64,000 nt of DNA. Source: Streptomyces sp. BHT-5-2. GTDB lineage: Bacteria; Actinomycetota; Actinomycetes; Streptomycetales; Streptomycetaceae. This document shows, piece after piece, positions 43,048 through 52,617 of the stretch (the stretch's first letter is position 1; every line of letters starts with the position of its first letter). Both the position numbers and the translations under genes were made by a program. The notes beneath the pieces were generated by a model that had not been told where the DNA came from, did no database searches, and was given only the letters and a program-made list of their open reading frames with translations. The stretch covers positions 1,798,001 through 1,862,000 of the forward strand of contig NZ_CP081496.1 of NCBI RefSeq assembly GCF_019774615.1, given 5' to 3'.

Positions 43048-45408
43048 TCAGCTGCCCGGCGCCCCGCGCAGCAGCTCGCCGAGCAGCCGGATGGCGCCCC
43101 GTTTGTGGAGCGGGTCGTTGCCGTTGCCGCACTTGGGGGACTGGATGCAGGACGGGCAGCCGGCCTCGCACTCGCAGGCCGCGATGGCGCTGCGGGTGGC
43201 GGCGAGCCAGTCGGCGGCCGTGTGGAAGGCGCGTTCGGCGAAGCCCGCGCCGCCCGGGTGGCCGTCGTAGACGAAGACCGTCGGCAGCAGGGTGTCCGGG
43301 TGCAGCGGGACGGAGACACCGCCGATGTCCCAGCGGTCGCAGGTGGCGAAGAGCGGCAGCATCCCGATGGAGGCGTGCTCGGCGGCGTGCAGGGCACCGC
43401 CCAGCTGCTGGGGGTTGACCCGGGCGGCGTCGAGCTGGTCCTCGGTGACCGTCCACCACACCGCGCGCGTGCGCAGCGTACGGGGCGGCAGGTCGAGCTT
43501 GGTCTCGCCCAGCACCTCCCCGCTGATCAGTTTCCGGCGCAGGAAGGAGACGACCTGATTGGTGACCTCGACGGAGCCGAAGCAGAGCCGGGCGTCGCCC
43601 CAGGGGACCTCGGTGTCGGTCTCCAGGATGGAGATCGCGGTGGTGTCGCGGGCGGTCGTGGAATACGGGGGATTGGCCTCCTCCACGAGGGCGACGTCGT
43701 CCTCCAGGTCCAGGTGCCGGACGAGATAGCTGCGGCCCTGGTGGAGGTGGACGGCCCCCTCGTGGACGGTGGTGTGCGCCGCCGCGGCGTCGACGGTGCC
43801 CAGCAGCCGCCCGGTGCCGGCCTCCACGATCTGGACGGGCGAGCCGCCCTGGCCGCGGATGTCGGTGAGGTCGGCGGCCCGCTCGCGGCGCGTCCAGTAC
43901 CAGGCGGTGGCCCGCCGGCGCAGCAGAGCGGCGGACTCCAGCTGGGGCAGCAGCCCCTCCGTCTCCGGGCCGAAGAGCCCGAAGTCGGCCTCGGTGAGCG
44001 GAAGTTCGGAGGCGGCCGCGCACAGGTGCGGGGCGAGTACGTACGGGTTGTCCGGGTCGAGCACGGTCGATTCGACGGGCTGGTCGAACAGCGCCTCGGG
44101 ATGGTGGACGAGATAGGTGTCCAGTGGATCGTCGCGGGCCACCAGGACGGCGAGCGCCCCCTGCCCGGCACGGCCCGCCCGGCCGGCCTGCTGCCACAGG
44201 GACGCACGGGTGCCCGGATAGCCCGCGATGACCACGGCGTCCAGGCCGGAGACGTCCACGCCCAGTTCCAGCGCGGTGGTGGCGGCCAGGCCCAGGAGCT
44301 CGCCGCTGTGCAGGGCGCGTTCGAGGGCCCGGCGCTCCTCGGGCAGATAGCCGCCCCGGTACGCGGCGATCCGCGCGGGCAGCGAGCGGTCCACCTCCGC
44401 GAGCCGTTCCTGGGCGATCAGGGCGATCAGTTCGGCGCCGCGCCGGGAGCGGACGAAGGCGACCGTGCGCACGCCCTGGACGGCGAGATCGGTGAGCAGA
44501 TCGGCGGTCTCGGCGGTCGCGGTGCGGCGGACCGGGGCGCCCTGTTCGCCGTGGAGTTCGGTCAGCGGCGGCTCCCACAGCGCGAAGACCAACTCGCCGC
44601 GCGGCGAGGTGTCCTCCGTGATCTCGGCCACCGGCAGCCCGGTGAGCCGGGACGCGGCCTGCGCCGGCTCCGCGGCGGTGGCCGAGGCCAGCAGGAAGAC
44701 CGGCTCGGAGCCGTAGCGGGCGCAGACCCGGCGCAGCCGGCGGACGACCTGGGCGACATGGGAGCCGAAGACGCCGCGGTAGCTGTGGCATTCGTCGATG
44801 ACGACGTAGCGCAGTGCACGCAGGAAGGAGGACCAGCGGGCGTGGGCCGGGAGGATGCCGCGGTGCAGCATGTCCGGGTTGGTCAGCACGTAGTTGGCGT
44901 ACTGGCGGACCCACTCGCGCTCCTCGACCGGGGTGTCCCCGTCGTAGACGGCCGGCCGGACGGCGGTGCCGAGCGGTGCGGCCAGTTCGCGCACGGCCCG
45001 CCGCTGGTCGGCTGCCAGGGCCTTGGTGGGCGCCAGGTACAGGGCCGTGGCCCCCCGGCCGTTGGGCGCCTCGGACCCGTCCAGGAGGGTGGAGAGCACG
45101 GGTGCCATGTAGGCCAGCGACTTGCCCGAGGCGGTGCCGGTGGCGACCACGACCGACTCGCCGCGCAGTGCGTGTTCGGATGTCCGTGCCTGGTGGGCCC
45201 AGGGGCGCTCGATTCCGGCCGAACGGATGGCGCCGATCACTTCAGGCCGGATCTGTGCCGGCCAGTCGGCATGGGTGCCGATCCGCGGGGGCAAGTGCTC
45301 CGTATGAGTGATGCGCGCAGCGCGGGTCGCGCCCCGGGCCAGACGGTCGAGAATCATGCCTGGGGAAGTGCGCGCGCCCGGATCCGGCGGGAGTCGATTG
45401 GAGGCCAT
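43048..45408 (-). CDS. DUF1998 superfamily 2 helicase (MrfA/Hrq1-like)
   Basis: A 786-residue DExH helicase: Q-like WAHQARTSEHALRGESVVVATGTASGKSL (motif I), YLAPTKAL, VIDECHSY (DEVH-type motif II), LASATAAEP, and ALAATTALELGVDVSGLDAVVIAGYPGTRASLWQQAGRAGR (motifs V and VI). The C-terminal DUF1998 region has the Cys cluster CECEAGCPSCIQSPKC. This matches MrfA (mitomycin repair) and Hrq1, 3'-5' DNA repair helicases. ATG 45408 is chosen; TTG 45441 is possible. Convergent with the Tad operon and divergent from bldG. Confidence 0.9.
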   Translation of the reverse strand: MASNRLPPDPGARTSPGMILDRLARGATRAARITHTEHLPPRIGTHADWPAQIRPEVIGAIRSAGIERPWAHQARTSEHALRGESVVVATGTASGKSLAYMAPVLSTLLDGSEAPNGRGATALYLAPTKALAADQRRAVRELAAPLGTAVRPAVYDGDTPVEEREWVRQYANYVLTNPDMLHRGILPAHARWSSFLRALRYVVIDECHSYRGVFGSHVAQVVRRLRRVCARYGSEPVFLLASATAAEPAQAASRLTGLPVAEITEDTSPRGELVFALWEPPLTELHGEQGAPVRRTATAETADLLTDLAVQGVRTVAFVRSRRGAELIALIAQERLAEVDRSLPARIAAYRGGYLPEERRALERALHSGELLGLAATTALELGVDVSGLDAVVIAGYPGTRASLWQQAGRAGRAGQGALAVLVARDDPLDTYLVHHPEALFDQPVESTVLDPDNPYVLAPHLCAAASELPLTEADFGLFGPETEGLLPQLESAALLRRRATAWYWTRRERAADLTDIRGQGGSPVQIVEAGTGRLLGTVDAAAAHTTVHEGAVHLHQGRSYLVRHLDLEDDVALVEEANPPYSTTARDTTAISILETDTEVPWGDARLCFGSVEVTNQVVSFLRRKLISGEVLGETKLDLPPRTLRTRAVWWTVTEDQLDAARVNPQQLGGALHAAEHASIGMLPLFATCDRWDIGGVSVPLHPDTLLPTVFVYDGHPGGAGFAERAFHTAADWLAATRSAIAACECEAGCPSCIQSPKCGNGNDPLHKRGAIRLLGELLRGAPGS

Positions 45409-45568
45409 CGGCACCGAGTGTGTCACCGGTGTGACGGACAATGCTCACAAGGCGTCGTGCACGCCTGCTGGTAAGTGATTGAATGCCATGGCGGCTGCCG
45501 ATCCGCCCCTACCTCGGTGGGGAGGCCCCAGGGGGGCGACCGCTCGATAGCAAGGTGCTGGAGGATCC

Positions 45569-45910
45569 GTGGACCTGTCCCTGTCGACCCGGACCGTTGG
45601 CGACCGTACGGTCGTCGAGGTCGGTGGCGAGATTGATGTATACACCGCGCCCAAGCTGCGGGAGCAGCTGGTCGAGCTTGTGAACGACGGAAGCTACCAC
45701 CTCGTGGTGGACATGGAACGTGTCGACTTCCTGGACTCCACAGGGCTCGGCGTCCTGGTCGGCGGGCTCAAGCGGGTGCGTGCCCACGAGGGCTCGCTGC
45801 GCCTGGTCTGCAATCAGGAGCGCATTCTCAAGATCTTCCGTATCACCGGTCTGACCAAGGTGTTCCCGATCCACACCTCGGTCGACGAAGCCGTCGCAGC
45901 CACTGACTGA
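45569..45910 (+). CDS. bldG: BldG anti-sigma-factor antagonist
   Basis: A 113-residue STAS-domain protein, [22 protein letters not shown]..., with the phosphorylatable Ser57 in [13 protein letters not shown]. It matches BldG of S. coelicolor (SCO3549), required for aerial growth and antibiotic production; it is controlled by phosphorylation and acts on several anti-sigma factors. GTG at 45569 follows GGAGGATCC. Followed by a hairpin and then the anti-sigma gene, as in S. coelicolor. Confidence 0.95.
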   Translation: MDLSLSTRTVGDRTVVEVGGEIDVYTAPKLREQLVELVNDGSYHLVVDMERVDFLDSTGLGVLVGGLKRVRAHEGSLRLVCNQERILKIFRITGLTKVFPIHTSVDEAVAATD

Positions 45911-45922
45911 CGGTTTGCCGGT

Positions 45923-45945
45923 CCCCCGCGCCCCGGGCGCGGGGG
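45923..45945 (+). terminator. Hairpin between bldG and the anti-sigma gene
   Basis: CCCCCGCGCC (45923-45932) pairs with GGCGCGGGGG (45936-45945). It has no strong T-tract, so it may be a leaky terminator giving a bldG-only and a two-gene transcript, as described for S. coelicolor. Confidence 0.6.
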
Positions 45946-46019
45946 TGGAAGGAGTGGGGGGTACCGGACGCACCCGTCCGGCCCCCCGCGTTGCACGCCC
46001 GCATCACGAGGGGGATGGC

Positions 46020-46460
46020 ATGGCCACCGTCGAACTTCGCTTCAGCGCCCTTCCCGAGCACGTCCGGACCGCGCGTCTGGTCGCGGCTGCCGTGGCACGG
46101 CGCGCGGGGGTGGACGAGGCCGTGCTGGACGAGGTGCGGCTCGCCGTCGGCGAGGCGTGCAGCCGGGCCGTGGGGCTGCACGAGAGCCATGGCATCGCGG
46201 CCCCGGTGCGGGTGGTGCTGATCGAGGACGAGAAGAAGTTCTCGATCGAGGTCGGCGACGAGGTGCCGGGCGCCGGCGCGGCTGCCGCGGGCGGTGCCGA
46301 CGCCGAGGGCGTCGGGGAGAGCGACGCCGAGGGCGAGGACGAGATGGGCCTCGCGGTCATCAGCGGGCTCGTCGACGACGTCGAGGTGACCTCCGGCGAG
46401 GACGGCGGCCGCATCCGGATGAGCTGGCCCGCGCACCCGGCTCCGGTCGTCCTGCCGTAG
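46020..46460 (+). CDS. Anti-sigma factor, SpoIIAB-like kinase fold
   Basis: A 146-residue GHKL-type protein. N-box region VLDEVRLAVGEACSRAVGLHE (Asn-type helix with VGEA), then a diverged loop and EDEMGLAVISGLVDDVEVTSGEDGGRIRMSW. The expected G1 Asp region is altered and an acidic/Ala-rich insert (VPGAGAAAAGGADAEGVGESDAEGE) is present. Homologue of the gene downstream of bldG (SCO3548), thought to be its anti-sigma factor partner. ATG with GAGGGGG six nt upstream. Confidence 0.85.
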   Translation: MATVELRFSALPEHVRTARLVAAAVARRAGVDEAVLDEVRLAVGEACSRAVGLHESHGIAAPVRVVLIEDEKKFSIEVGDEVPGAGAAAAGGADAEGVGESDAEGEDEMGLAVISGLVDDVEVTSGEDGGRIRMSWPAHPAPVVLP

Positions 46461-47158
46461 GGCGGCCGTCGAGCGAGGGCGGGACGGCGGGCGATCGGCC
46501 GGCCGGAACGGTACTGCTCCGTGGCTGGTGAGATGCCCGTTGTCGGTGGGGCGTTCAGTCGTTGTTGTGCGGGCCGGATGCGGACGTCGGTCTCCGAGCG
46601 ACGTCCGTACGCGTGAACGCACCCGTACCTTTACCCACCCACACCGTCGCCGCAGCCCGTGAGTCGTTCCCCGGCCTCCCCCCTGGACGCCGATGCCCTG
46701 GCCTCCTGGTGCGCTCTTCCTGGCCTTTCCGTGCCTCGCGGGCGATGCGATCCGGTCGTGATCTGACGGCATGTCATCATCGTGCGGCCCCTCGGCGGCA
46801 GGCCGCCGAGGGGCCGTTCCGGATGCCGAGAGGGGGCTGCGGGTGCCTCAATTCCCTCCCGTTTCACGGCGGTCACAGGTGGAGCGGGGCGCGGCGCGAG
46901 GTCTTTGAGCAGCGGGATCATCGGGCCGATCGATGATATTGGTAGATCATCCGTCCGGGGTCAGCGAATTACCCGGCGTCCTTCGTGCGGACGAATTCGG
47001 TGAAGCATCGGCCTTTTGATCTTCGCCGGGATCAGGCGAATTCCCTTTGAGGCGCCCTGTTTTGATCAACCGTCGCTCCCTACAATCCGTCCACATCTTG
47101 CTCAGGACGCCTGAGCGTGCTTCCGCGCGCCCATGTGCCATAACGTCAAGGAGGACGA
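46461..47158. other. Long intergenic region upstream of hppA
   Basis: About 700 bp with no supported gene. It contains a strong terminator (46785-46816) and an A/T-richer right half (46920-47110) with a TACAAT (47081-47086) -10-like box upstream of hppA, and the hppA ribosome binding site AAGGAGGA at 47148-47155. TTGTCGGTG occurs at 46540-46548 but has no -10 at the PafBC spacing. A regulatory RNA here cannot be excluded. Confidence 0.5.
46785..46816 (+). terminator. Strong terminator downstream of the bldG operon
   Basis: CGGCCCCTCGGCGGC (46785-46799) pairs perfectly with GCCGCCGAGGGGCCG (46802-46816), followed by TTCC. It is 325 bp after the anti-sigma gene, so the transcript would have a long 3' tail, or it ends a separate RNA. 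Confidence 0.75.
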
Positions 47159-49567
47159 ATGGCGGGGCCTTACACCCCTCAGTTGATGGACACCCCCACT
47201 GTTCTGGCCGCACCCTCGCTCACCGCGGACAACCGCGGCATCGTGCTGGTGATCGCCGTCGTCGCCCTCGCCGCCCTGGCGGTCGCGGCGGTGCTGGTAC
47301 GCCAGGTGCTCGCGGCCGGTGAGGGAACCGACAGTATGAAGAAGATCGCGGCGGCGGTGCAGGAAGGCGCGAATGCCTACCTGGCACGGCAGTTGCGGAC
47401 CCTCGGTGCATTCGCCGTCGTCGTGTTCTTCCTGCTCATGTTGCTGCCCGCGGACAATTGGTCGCAGCGGGCCGGACGCAGCGCCTTCTTCTTGATCGGC
47501 GCGGCATTCTCGGCGGCCACCGGCTATATCGGCATGTGGCTCGCGGTGCGCAGCAATGTGCGTGTGGCGGCTGCGGCCAGGGAAGCCACTCCGGAAGAAG
47601 GCGCGGCAGAGCAGACGGACCTTACGGCGGTCGCCCACAAAGCGATGAAGATCGCTTTCCGTACCGGTGGCGTCGTCGGCATGTTCACCGTGGGCCTCGG
47701 CCTGCTCGGTGCGTCCTGTGTGGTGCTCGTCTACGCGGTGGACGCGCCGAAGGTGCTGGAGGGCTTCGGCCTCGGTGCCGCGCTGATCGCGATGTTCATG
47801 AGGGTCGGCGGCGGCATCTTCACCAAGGCCGCGGACGTCGGCGCCGACCTCGTGGGCAAGGTCGAGCAGGGCATCCCGGAGGACGACCCGCGCAACGCCG
47901 CCACCATCGCGGACAACGTCGGCGACAACGTGGGCGACTGCGCCGGCATGGCGGCCGACCTCTTCGAGTCGTACGCGGTGACGCTGGTCGCCGCGCTCAT
48001 CCTGGGCACCGCGGCCTTCGGCGACGCCGGGCTGGCCTTCCCGCTGCTGGTGCCCGCCATCGGCGTGCTCACCGCGATGATCGGCATCTTCGTCGTGGCG
48101 CCCCGGCGCCGGGACCGCAGCGGGATGACCGCCATCAACCGCGGCTTTTTCGTCTCCGCGGGCATCTCGCTGGTGCTGGTGGCCGCCGCGGTCTTCACCT
48201 ACCTGCCGTCCCGCTACCAGGACCTGAGCGGGGTCAGCGACCCGGAGATCCTGGGCCGCAGCGGTGACCCGCGGATCCTGGCGCTGGTCGCGGTCGCCGT
48301 CGGCATCGTGCTGGCCGCCCTGATCCAGCAGCTGACCGGCTACTTCACCGAGACCAACCGGCGGCCCGTCCGGGACATCGGCAAGACCTCGCTGACCGGA
48401 CCGGCCACCGTCGTGCTCTCCGGCATCTCGATCGGCCTGGAGTCGGCGGTCTACTCGGCGGTGCTGATCGGGCTGGCGGTCTACGGGGCGTTCCTGCTCG
48501 GCGGGGCCTCCATCACGCTGGCGCTGTTCGCGGTGGCGCTGGCCGGGACCGGCCTGCTGACCACGGTCGGCGTGATCGTGGCGATGGACACCTTCGGCCC
48601 GGTCTCCGACAACGCGCAGGGCATCGCCGAGATGTCCGGCGACGTCGCCGGGGACGGCGCGCAGGTGCTCACCGACCTGGACGCGGTGGGCAACACCACC
48701 AAGGCCATCACCAAGGGGATCGCCATCGCGACCGCGGTGCTCGCGGCCTCCGCGCTCTTCGGCTCCTACCGGGACGCGATCGCCAACGCCGTCCGGGAGG
48801 TCGGCCACGTGGCCGGCGGGCTCAGCCTGAGCCTGGACATCTCGCAGCCGAACAACCTGGTGGGCCTGATCCTCGGAGCCTCGGTCGTCTTCCTGTTCTC
48901 CGGGCTGGCGATCAACGCGGTCTCGCGGTCGGCCGGAGCGGTGGTCTTCGAGGTGCGCCGGCAGTTCCGCGAGCGGCCGGGGATCATGGACTACACCGAG
49001 AAGCCCGAGTACGGGCGGGTGGTCGACATCTGCACCAAGGACGCGTTGCGCGAACTGGCCACGCCGGGGCTGCTGGCGGTGCTCACACCCATCGCGGTCG
49101 GGTTCTCGCTGGGCGTCGGCGCGCTGGGGTCGTTCCTGGCAGGCGCGATCGGCACCGGCACGCTGATGGCGGTCTTCCTCGCCAACTCCGGTGGCGCGTG
49201 GGACAACGCCAAGAAGCTGGTCGAGGACGGCCACCACGGCGGCAAGGGCAGCGAGGCGCACGCGGCGACGGTCATCGGCGACACCGTCGGCGACCCGTTC
49301 AAGGACACCGCGGGCCCGGCGATCAACCCGCTGCTGAAGGTCATGAACCTCGTCGCGCTGCTCATCGCGCCGGCCGTGGTGAAGTTCTCGTACGGCCCCG
49401 ACAAGAGCCTCGGCGTGCGCGTCGCGGCCGCCGTGCTGGCGCTCACCGTCATCGTCGGCGCGGTCTACCTCTCCAAGCGGCGCGGAATCGCCGTGGGTGA
49501 CGAAGGCAACAACTCCGAGGATCCCGAAAACGTCGCCAAATCGACCGAGACGGCCGTGGCGTCCTGA
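47159..49567 (+). CDS. hppA: Proton-pumping membrane pyrophosphatase
   Basis: An 802-residue H+-PPase with about 16 membrane helices. Active-site motifs are DVGADLVGKVEQGIPEDDPRNAATIADNVGDNVGDCAGMAADLFESY (about 224-270) and the second acidic site GGAWDNAKKLVEDG...IGDTVGDPFKDTAGPAINPL (about 680-730). It couples hydrolysis of pyrophosphate to proton export. ATG with perfect AAGGAGGA. It corresponds to SCO3547. A large hairpin terminator follows. Confidence 0.95.
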   Translation: MAGPYTPQLMDTPTVLAAPSLTADNRGIVLVIAVVALAALAVAAVLVRQVLAAGEGTDSMKKIAAAVQEGANAYLARQLRTLGAFAVVVFFLLMLLPADNWSQRAGRSAFFLIGAAFSAATGYIGMWLAVRSNVRVAAAAREATPEEGAAEQTDLTAVAHKAMKIAFRTGGVVGMFTVGLGLLGASCVVLVYAVDAPKVLEGFGLGAALIAMFMRVGGGIFTKAADVGADLVGKVEQGIPEDDPRNAATIADNVGDNVGDCAGMAADLFESYAVTLVAALILGTAAFGDAGLAFPLLVPAIGVLTAMIGIFVVAPRRRDRSGMTAINRGFFVSAGISLVLVAAAVFTYLPSRYQDLSGVSDPEILGRSGDPRILALVAVAVGIVLAALIQQLTGYFTETNRRPVRDIGKTSLTGPATVVLSGISIGLESAVYSAVLIGLAVYGAFLLGGASITLALFAVALAGTGLLTTVGVIVAMDTFGPVSDNAQGIAEMSGDVAGDGAQVLTDLDAVGNTTKAITKGIAIATAVLAASALFGSYRDAIANAVREVGHVAGGLSLSLDISQPNNLVGLILGASVVFLFSGLAINAVSRSAGAVVFEVRRQFRERPGIMDYTEKPEYGRVVDICTKDALRELATPGLLAVLTPIAVGFSLGVGALGSFLAGAIGTGTLMAVFLANSGGAWDNAKKLVEDGHHGGKGSEAHAATVIGDTVGDPFKDTAGPAINPLLKVMNLVALLIAPAVVKFSYGPDKSLGVRVAAAVLALTVIVGAVYLSKRRGIAVGDEGNNSEDPENVAKSTETAVAS

Positions 49568-49604
49568 CGGGAGGGGCCGCCCCCACGGCCCGCGGAACCG
49601 CTCA

Positions 49605-49653
49605 ACGGGCGGGTGTACGGCGCCTTTTACGCGCGCCGGACACCCGCCCGCGG
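49605..49653 (+). terminator. Terminator after hppA
   Basis: CGGGCGGGTGT (49605-49615) pairs with ACACCCGCCCG about 30 nt later, around an inner GGCGC/GCGCC stem, with TTTTA in the loop region. It lies about 40 bp past the hppA stop. Confidence 0.6.
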
Positions 49654-49784
49654 CGTGTCCGACGGGGCCCGCGGTCCTTGGTGCAAATGGCTGCAATGCG
49701 GGCCGGGGAGGATGCCCGACCCATGGGCGAAGCCGTCTGGACGTGTATGTTCCGGGGCCGAGAGCCATGGAAGGGACCAATCCG

Positions 49785-50369
49785 GTGAACAAGAAGCTTG
49801 TGGCTGCCCTGTCCGGCGGTGCCGCACTCCTGCTCGCGCTGACCGGTTGCAGCGAGGACAACACCAAGAAGCTCGACAACTGGGCGAAGTCGTTCTGCGA
49901 CCCGGCCCAGGCTCCGTTCAAGCAGATCCAGGACGCCAACGCGGCGATGCAGACGGCCGACAGCGGCAACACGGACTCCAAGAAGGTCCAGCAGACCGAT
50001 TCGGCGGCCTTCCAGAAGATCTCCGACGCCTACGGGCAGCTGGCCAAGTCCCTGGACAAGGCGGGGCCGCCGCCGGGCGAGGGCGGCGCGGACGCCCAGA
50101 AGAACGCGGTCAACGAGCTCAACTCGCTCTCCGCGGGCTACAAGGACCTCAAGAAGCAGGTGGACGGCCTCGACACCGGGGACAAGCTGAAGTTCGCCGA
50201 CGGACTGCGCAACCTCTCCAACGGCATCAACAAGCTCAACGCCAAGAGCGAGCAGGCATTCAAGAAGCTGGAGGCCGGCGACGTGGGCAAGGCGATGGCG
50301 CGGCAGAAGGGCTGCCAGAACCAGGGCGGCTCGGCCGGGCCGTCGGCGGCGCCGTCGAAGAGCGCCTAG
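49785..50369 (+). CDS. Small lipoprotein, unknown
   Basis: A 194-residue lipoprotein. NKKLVAALSGGAALLLALTGC is a clear signal peptide with lipobox LTGC, followed by Lys/Asp/Gln-rich helical stretches (e.g. KKLDNWAKSFCDPAQAPFKQIQDANAAMQ) that could form coiled coils, and a Ser/Pro-rich C-terminus. No enzymatic motif. GTG at 49785 is preferred for the cleanest signal peptide; ATG at 49767 adds six residues. Function unknown, outer membrane-face location inferred. Confidence 0.75.
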   Translation: MNKKLVAALSGGAALLLALTGCSEDNTKKLDNWAKSFCDPAQAPFKQIQDANAAMQTADSGNTDSKKVQQTDSAAFQKISDAYGQLAKSLDKAGPPPGEGGADAQKNAVNELNSLSAGYKDLKKQVDGLDTGDKLKFADGLRNLSNGINKLNAKSEQAFKKLEAGDVGKAMARQKGCQNQGGSAGPSAAPSKSA

Positions 50370-50438
50370 CACCACCACCCGGCGGGCGGCGGCCCGGCGA
50401 CGCGCCCGGAGCGGGGCGGGCCGCCGGGCCGTCGCCGA

Positions 50439-50461
50439 TTGTCGGTGGCAGGCCCGACAAT
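50439..50461 (+). promoter_or_regulatory. PafBC-type promoter of the methyltransferase gene
   Basis: TTGTCGGTG (50439-50447), 8 bp, then GACAAT (50456-50461), with GTG six nt later (50468). Matches the TTGTCRGTG-N8-TAnnnT DNA-damage promoter, with a G at the first -10 position; the mRNA would be leaderless. Confidence 0.6.
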
Positions 50462-50467
50462 GGAGGG

Positions 50468-51997
50468 GTGACGACGCACCTCCCCACCGCAGATGCCCAG
50501 GACCCCGAGAGCAGCGCCCGCACCAGCCGGCTGCGCGAGGCGCTGCTGGCCGCCGACTTCACCGCCGACGGCCTGCTGGAGCTGCTCGGCGCGCCCGCGT
50601 ACGCCGCGCTGGCGCGCAGCGAGACCGTTCCCGCGCTGCGCGCGACCCGGGGCGGCGGGCCCCTGGAGACCCTGGTGCGGCTGTTCCTGCTCCAGCGCCC
50701 GGTACCCGAGGCGCAGGCGGCCGCGGTGCTGCCGGTGGCCGACTGCCTCGCCGACGGCTGGCTGGTGCGGGACGGCGCCGAGCTGCGCGCCACGGTGGAC
50801 GTGCGGCCGTACGGCGGCCCCGAGGGGCAGGACTGGTGGATCGTCTCCGACCTCGGCTGCGCGGTCGGCGGGGCCGGCGGCATCCGGGGCGCCGCGGCGG
50901 CGGACCGCGCCGAGCTGGTGCTCGGCGTCGGCGGGGCGTCCACGACCCTCGCCGGGATCACCGCCCGCCGCCCGGTCGCCAGGGCGCTCGACCTCGGCAC
51001 GGGCTCCGGCATCCAGGCGCTGCACGCCGCGCAGCACGCCACCCGGGTCACCGCCACCGACCTCAACCCCCGGGCGCTGCGGATCACCGCGCTGACGTTG
51101 GCGCTCTCCGGGGCCGCGCCGGCGGATCTGCGCGAGGGCTCGCTCTTCGAGCCGGTGGGCGAGGAGACCTACGACCTCATCGTCTCCAACCCGCCGTTCG
51201 TCATTTCGCCGGGCGCCCGGCTGACCTACCGGGACGGCGGGATGGGCGGCGACGACCTGTGCCGCACCCTCGTCCAGCAGGCCGCCGCCCATCTCAACGA
51301 CGGCGGGTACTGCCAGCTGCTGGCCAACTGGCAGCACGTGGCGGGCGAGGAGTGGCAGGACCGGGTGCGCTCGTGGGTGCCGCGCGGCTGCGACGCCTGG
51401 ATCGTGCAGCGGGAGGTGCAGGACGTCGCCCAGTACGCCGAGCTGTGGTTGCGCGACGGCGGCGACCACCGCGCCGGCCAGGAGGAGTACGCCGCGCGGT
51501 ACGACGCCTGGCTCGACGAGTTCGAGGCGCGCCGGACCAAGGCCGTCGGCTTCGGCTGGATCACGCTGCGCAGGTCCGGCGCCGCGGAGCCGGCCATCAC
51601 GGTCGAGGAATGGCCGCATCCGGTCGAACAGCCCCTGGGCGAGGCGGTGTTGAGCCACTTCGACCGGCAGGACTACCTGCGGGCCACCGACGACGCGGCG
51701 CTGCTGGCCGGGCGCTTCCGGCTGGTCGACGAGGTGGTGCAGGAGCAGGTCGGGCTGCCCGGCGCGGAGGACCCGGAGCATGTGGTGCTCCGTCAGAACC
51801 GCGGGATGCGACGGGCCACGAAGGTGGACACGGTGGGCGCCGGCTTCGCGGGCGTCTGCGACGGGACGCTGTCCGCCGGGCGGATCCTGGACGCCATCGC
51901 CCAGCTCGTCGGGGAGGACCCGGTGCTGCTGCGGGACCGCACACCGGCCTCGATCCGGATGCTGGTCGAGCAGGGCTTCCTGGAGCCGGTCGGCTGA
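50468..51997 (+). CDS. Class I methyltransferase (RlmG/PrmC-like)
   Basis: A 509-residue protein. An N-terminal regulatory-like domain (about 1-150), then the SAM motif RALDLGTGSGIQALHAA (about 175-191), ATDLNPRALRITALTLAL and the NPPF motif SNPPFVISPG (Asn241-Phe244), which is typical of N-methylation of Gln/adenine/guanine. It could act on rRNA, release factors or DNA. GTG at 50468 starts immediately after a damage-type promoter, consistent with a DNA/RNA-damage link; an earlier open frame has no start signal. Confidence 0.82.
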   Translation: MTTHLPTADAQDPESSARTSRLREALLAADFTADGLLELLGAPAYAALARSETVPALRATRGGGPLETLVRLFLLQRPVPEAQAAAVLPVADCLADGWLVRDGAELRATVDVRPYGGPEGQDWWIVSDLGCAVGGAGGIRGAAAADRAELVLGVGGASTTLAGITARRPVARALDLGTGSGIQALHAAQHATRVTATDLNPRALRITALTLALSGAAPADLREGSLFEPVGEETYDLIVSNPPFVISPGARLTYRDGGMGGDDLCRTLVQQAAAHLNDGGYCQLLANWQHVAGEEWQDRVRSWVPRGCDAWIVQREVQDVAQYAELWLRDGGDHRAGQEEYAARYDAWLDEFEARRTKAVGFGWITLRRSGAAEPAITVEEWPHPVEQPLGEAVLSHFDRQDYLRATDDAALLAGRFRLVDEVVQEQVGLPGAEDPEHVVLRQNRGMRRATKVDTVGAGFAGVCDGTLSAGRILDAIAQLVGEDPVLLRDRTPASIRMLVEQGFLEPVG

Positions 51998-52194
51998 GCC
52001 GAGGGGCGCGGCCGCGGCCGGCCGCCGGAGGCGCTCCGACGGCAACTGCCCCTCCGGCGGCGGGGATTCGGTTTCGGCCAGTTCCGGAGATTACGGCGGA
52101 TTGTGCGGCGGAGAGGGAACCTCCGTGCGCTTAAGTCCGTATTCCTGAACGAAGGTCATCAACCGCCCATTGACCCATCAGTGAGGGATCCCAG

Positions 52195-52599
52195 ATGAAC
52201 CGTGCAGTTCGTTACGCCGCCGTCGGGATGGTTACCGTCGCCCTGCTCGCCGGCGGTTCGGCCGCCGCCTTCGCCGCGCCGGAGCACGTCCACACGCCCG
52301 CCCCGGTCGTGGCCACCGCGCCCGCGAAGGCGACGCTGACCGCCAAGGCCAGCGCGACGACGGTCAAGGCATGGCAGGAGTTCCGGATCGCCGGCGCCGC
52401 CAAGGGCTTCAAGCCGGGCGCCAAGGTCACGGTCCAGCAGAAGCAGCACGCGAAGTGGGTGTCGCTGCCGGCCCAGGCGCCGGTCAACGCCTCCGGGAGC
52501 TACGCGATACGCGTCAAGCTCGGCATCAAGGGCGTCAACGAGCTGCGGATCGCGTCCGGCGGCGTCGTCTCCCCGGTGGTGAAGGTCACCGTCCGCTGA
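52195..52599 (+). CDS. Small secreted protein, Ig-like repeat
   Basis: A 134-residue protein: signal peptide MNRAVRYAAVGMVTVALLAGGSAAAFAAPEH (cleavage after AFA-A predicted) and a beta-rich body with KASATTVKAWQEFRIAGAAKGFKPGAKVTVQQK, similar to Ig-like or CBM-type secreted domains. It is probably exported to the cell surface; no partner is apparent. ATG 52195 is preceded by GAGGGATCCC. Confidence 0.75.
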   Translation: MNRAVRYAAVGMVTVALLAGGSAAAFAAPEHVHTPAPVVATAPAKATLTAKASATTVKAWQEFRIAGAAKGFKPGAKVTVQQKQHAKWVSLPAQAPVNASGSYAIRVKLGIKGVNELRIASGGVVSPVVKVTVR

Positions 52600-52617
52600 C
52601 GCCGGAGGGCCCGGCCG

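Noticed and set aside
42211..45474. Long plus-strand open frame of 1087 codons over the helicase gene
   Set aside because: It is antisense to a helicase with complete motifs; only its first part (42430 to about 42830) matches a Tad protein. The rest reflects the lack of stops in GC-rich antisense DNA.
46540..46562. Fourth TTGTCGGTG, similar to the PafBC sites
   Set aside because: After 8 bp it is followed by AGTCGT, not a -10 box, and no gene starts nearby.
47102..49981. Minus-strand frame of 959 codons across hppA
   Set aside because: Antisense to a complete membrane pyrophosphatase and dominated by Gly/Arg/His/Gln; a shadow.
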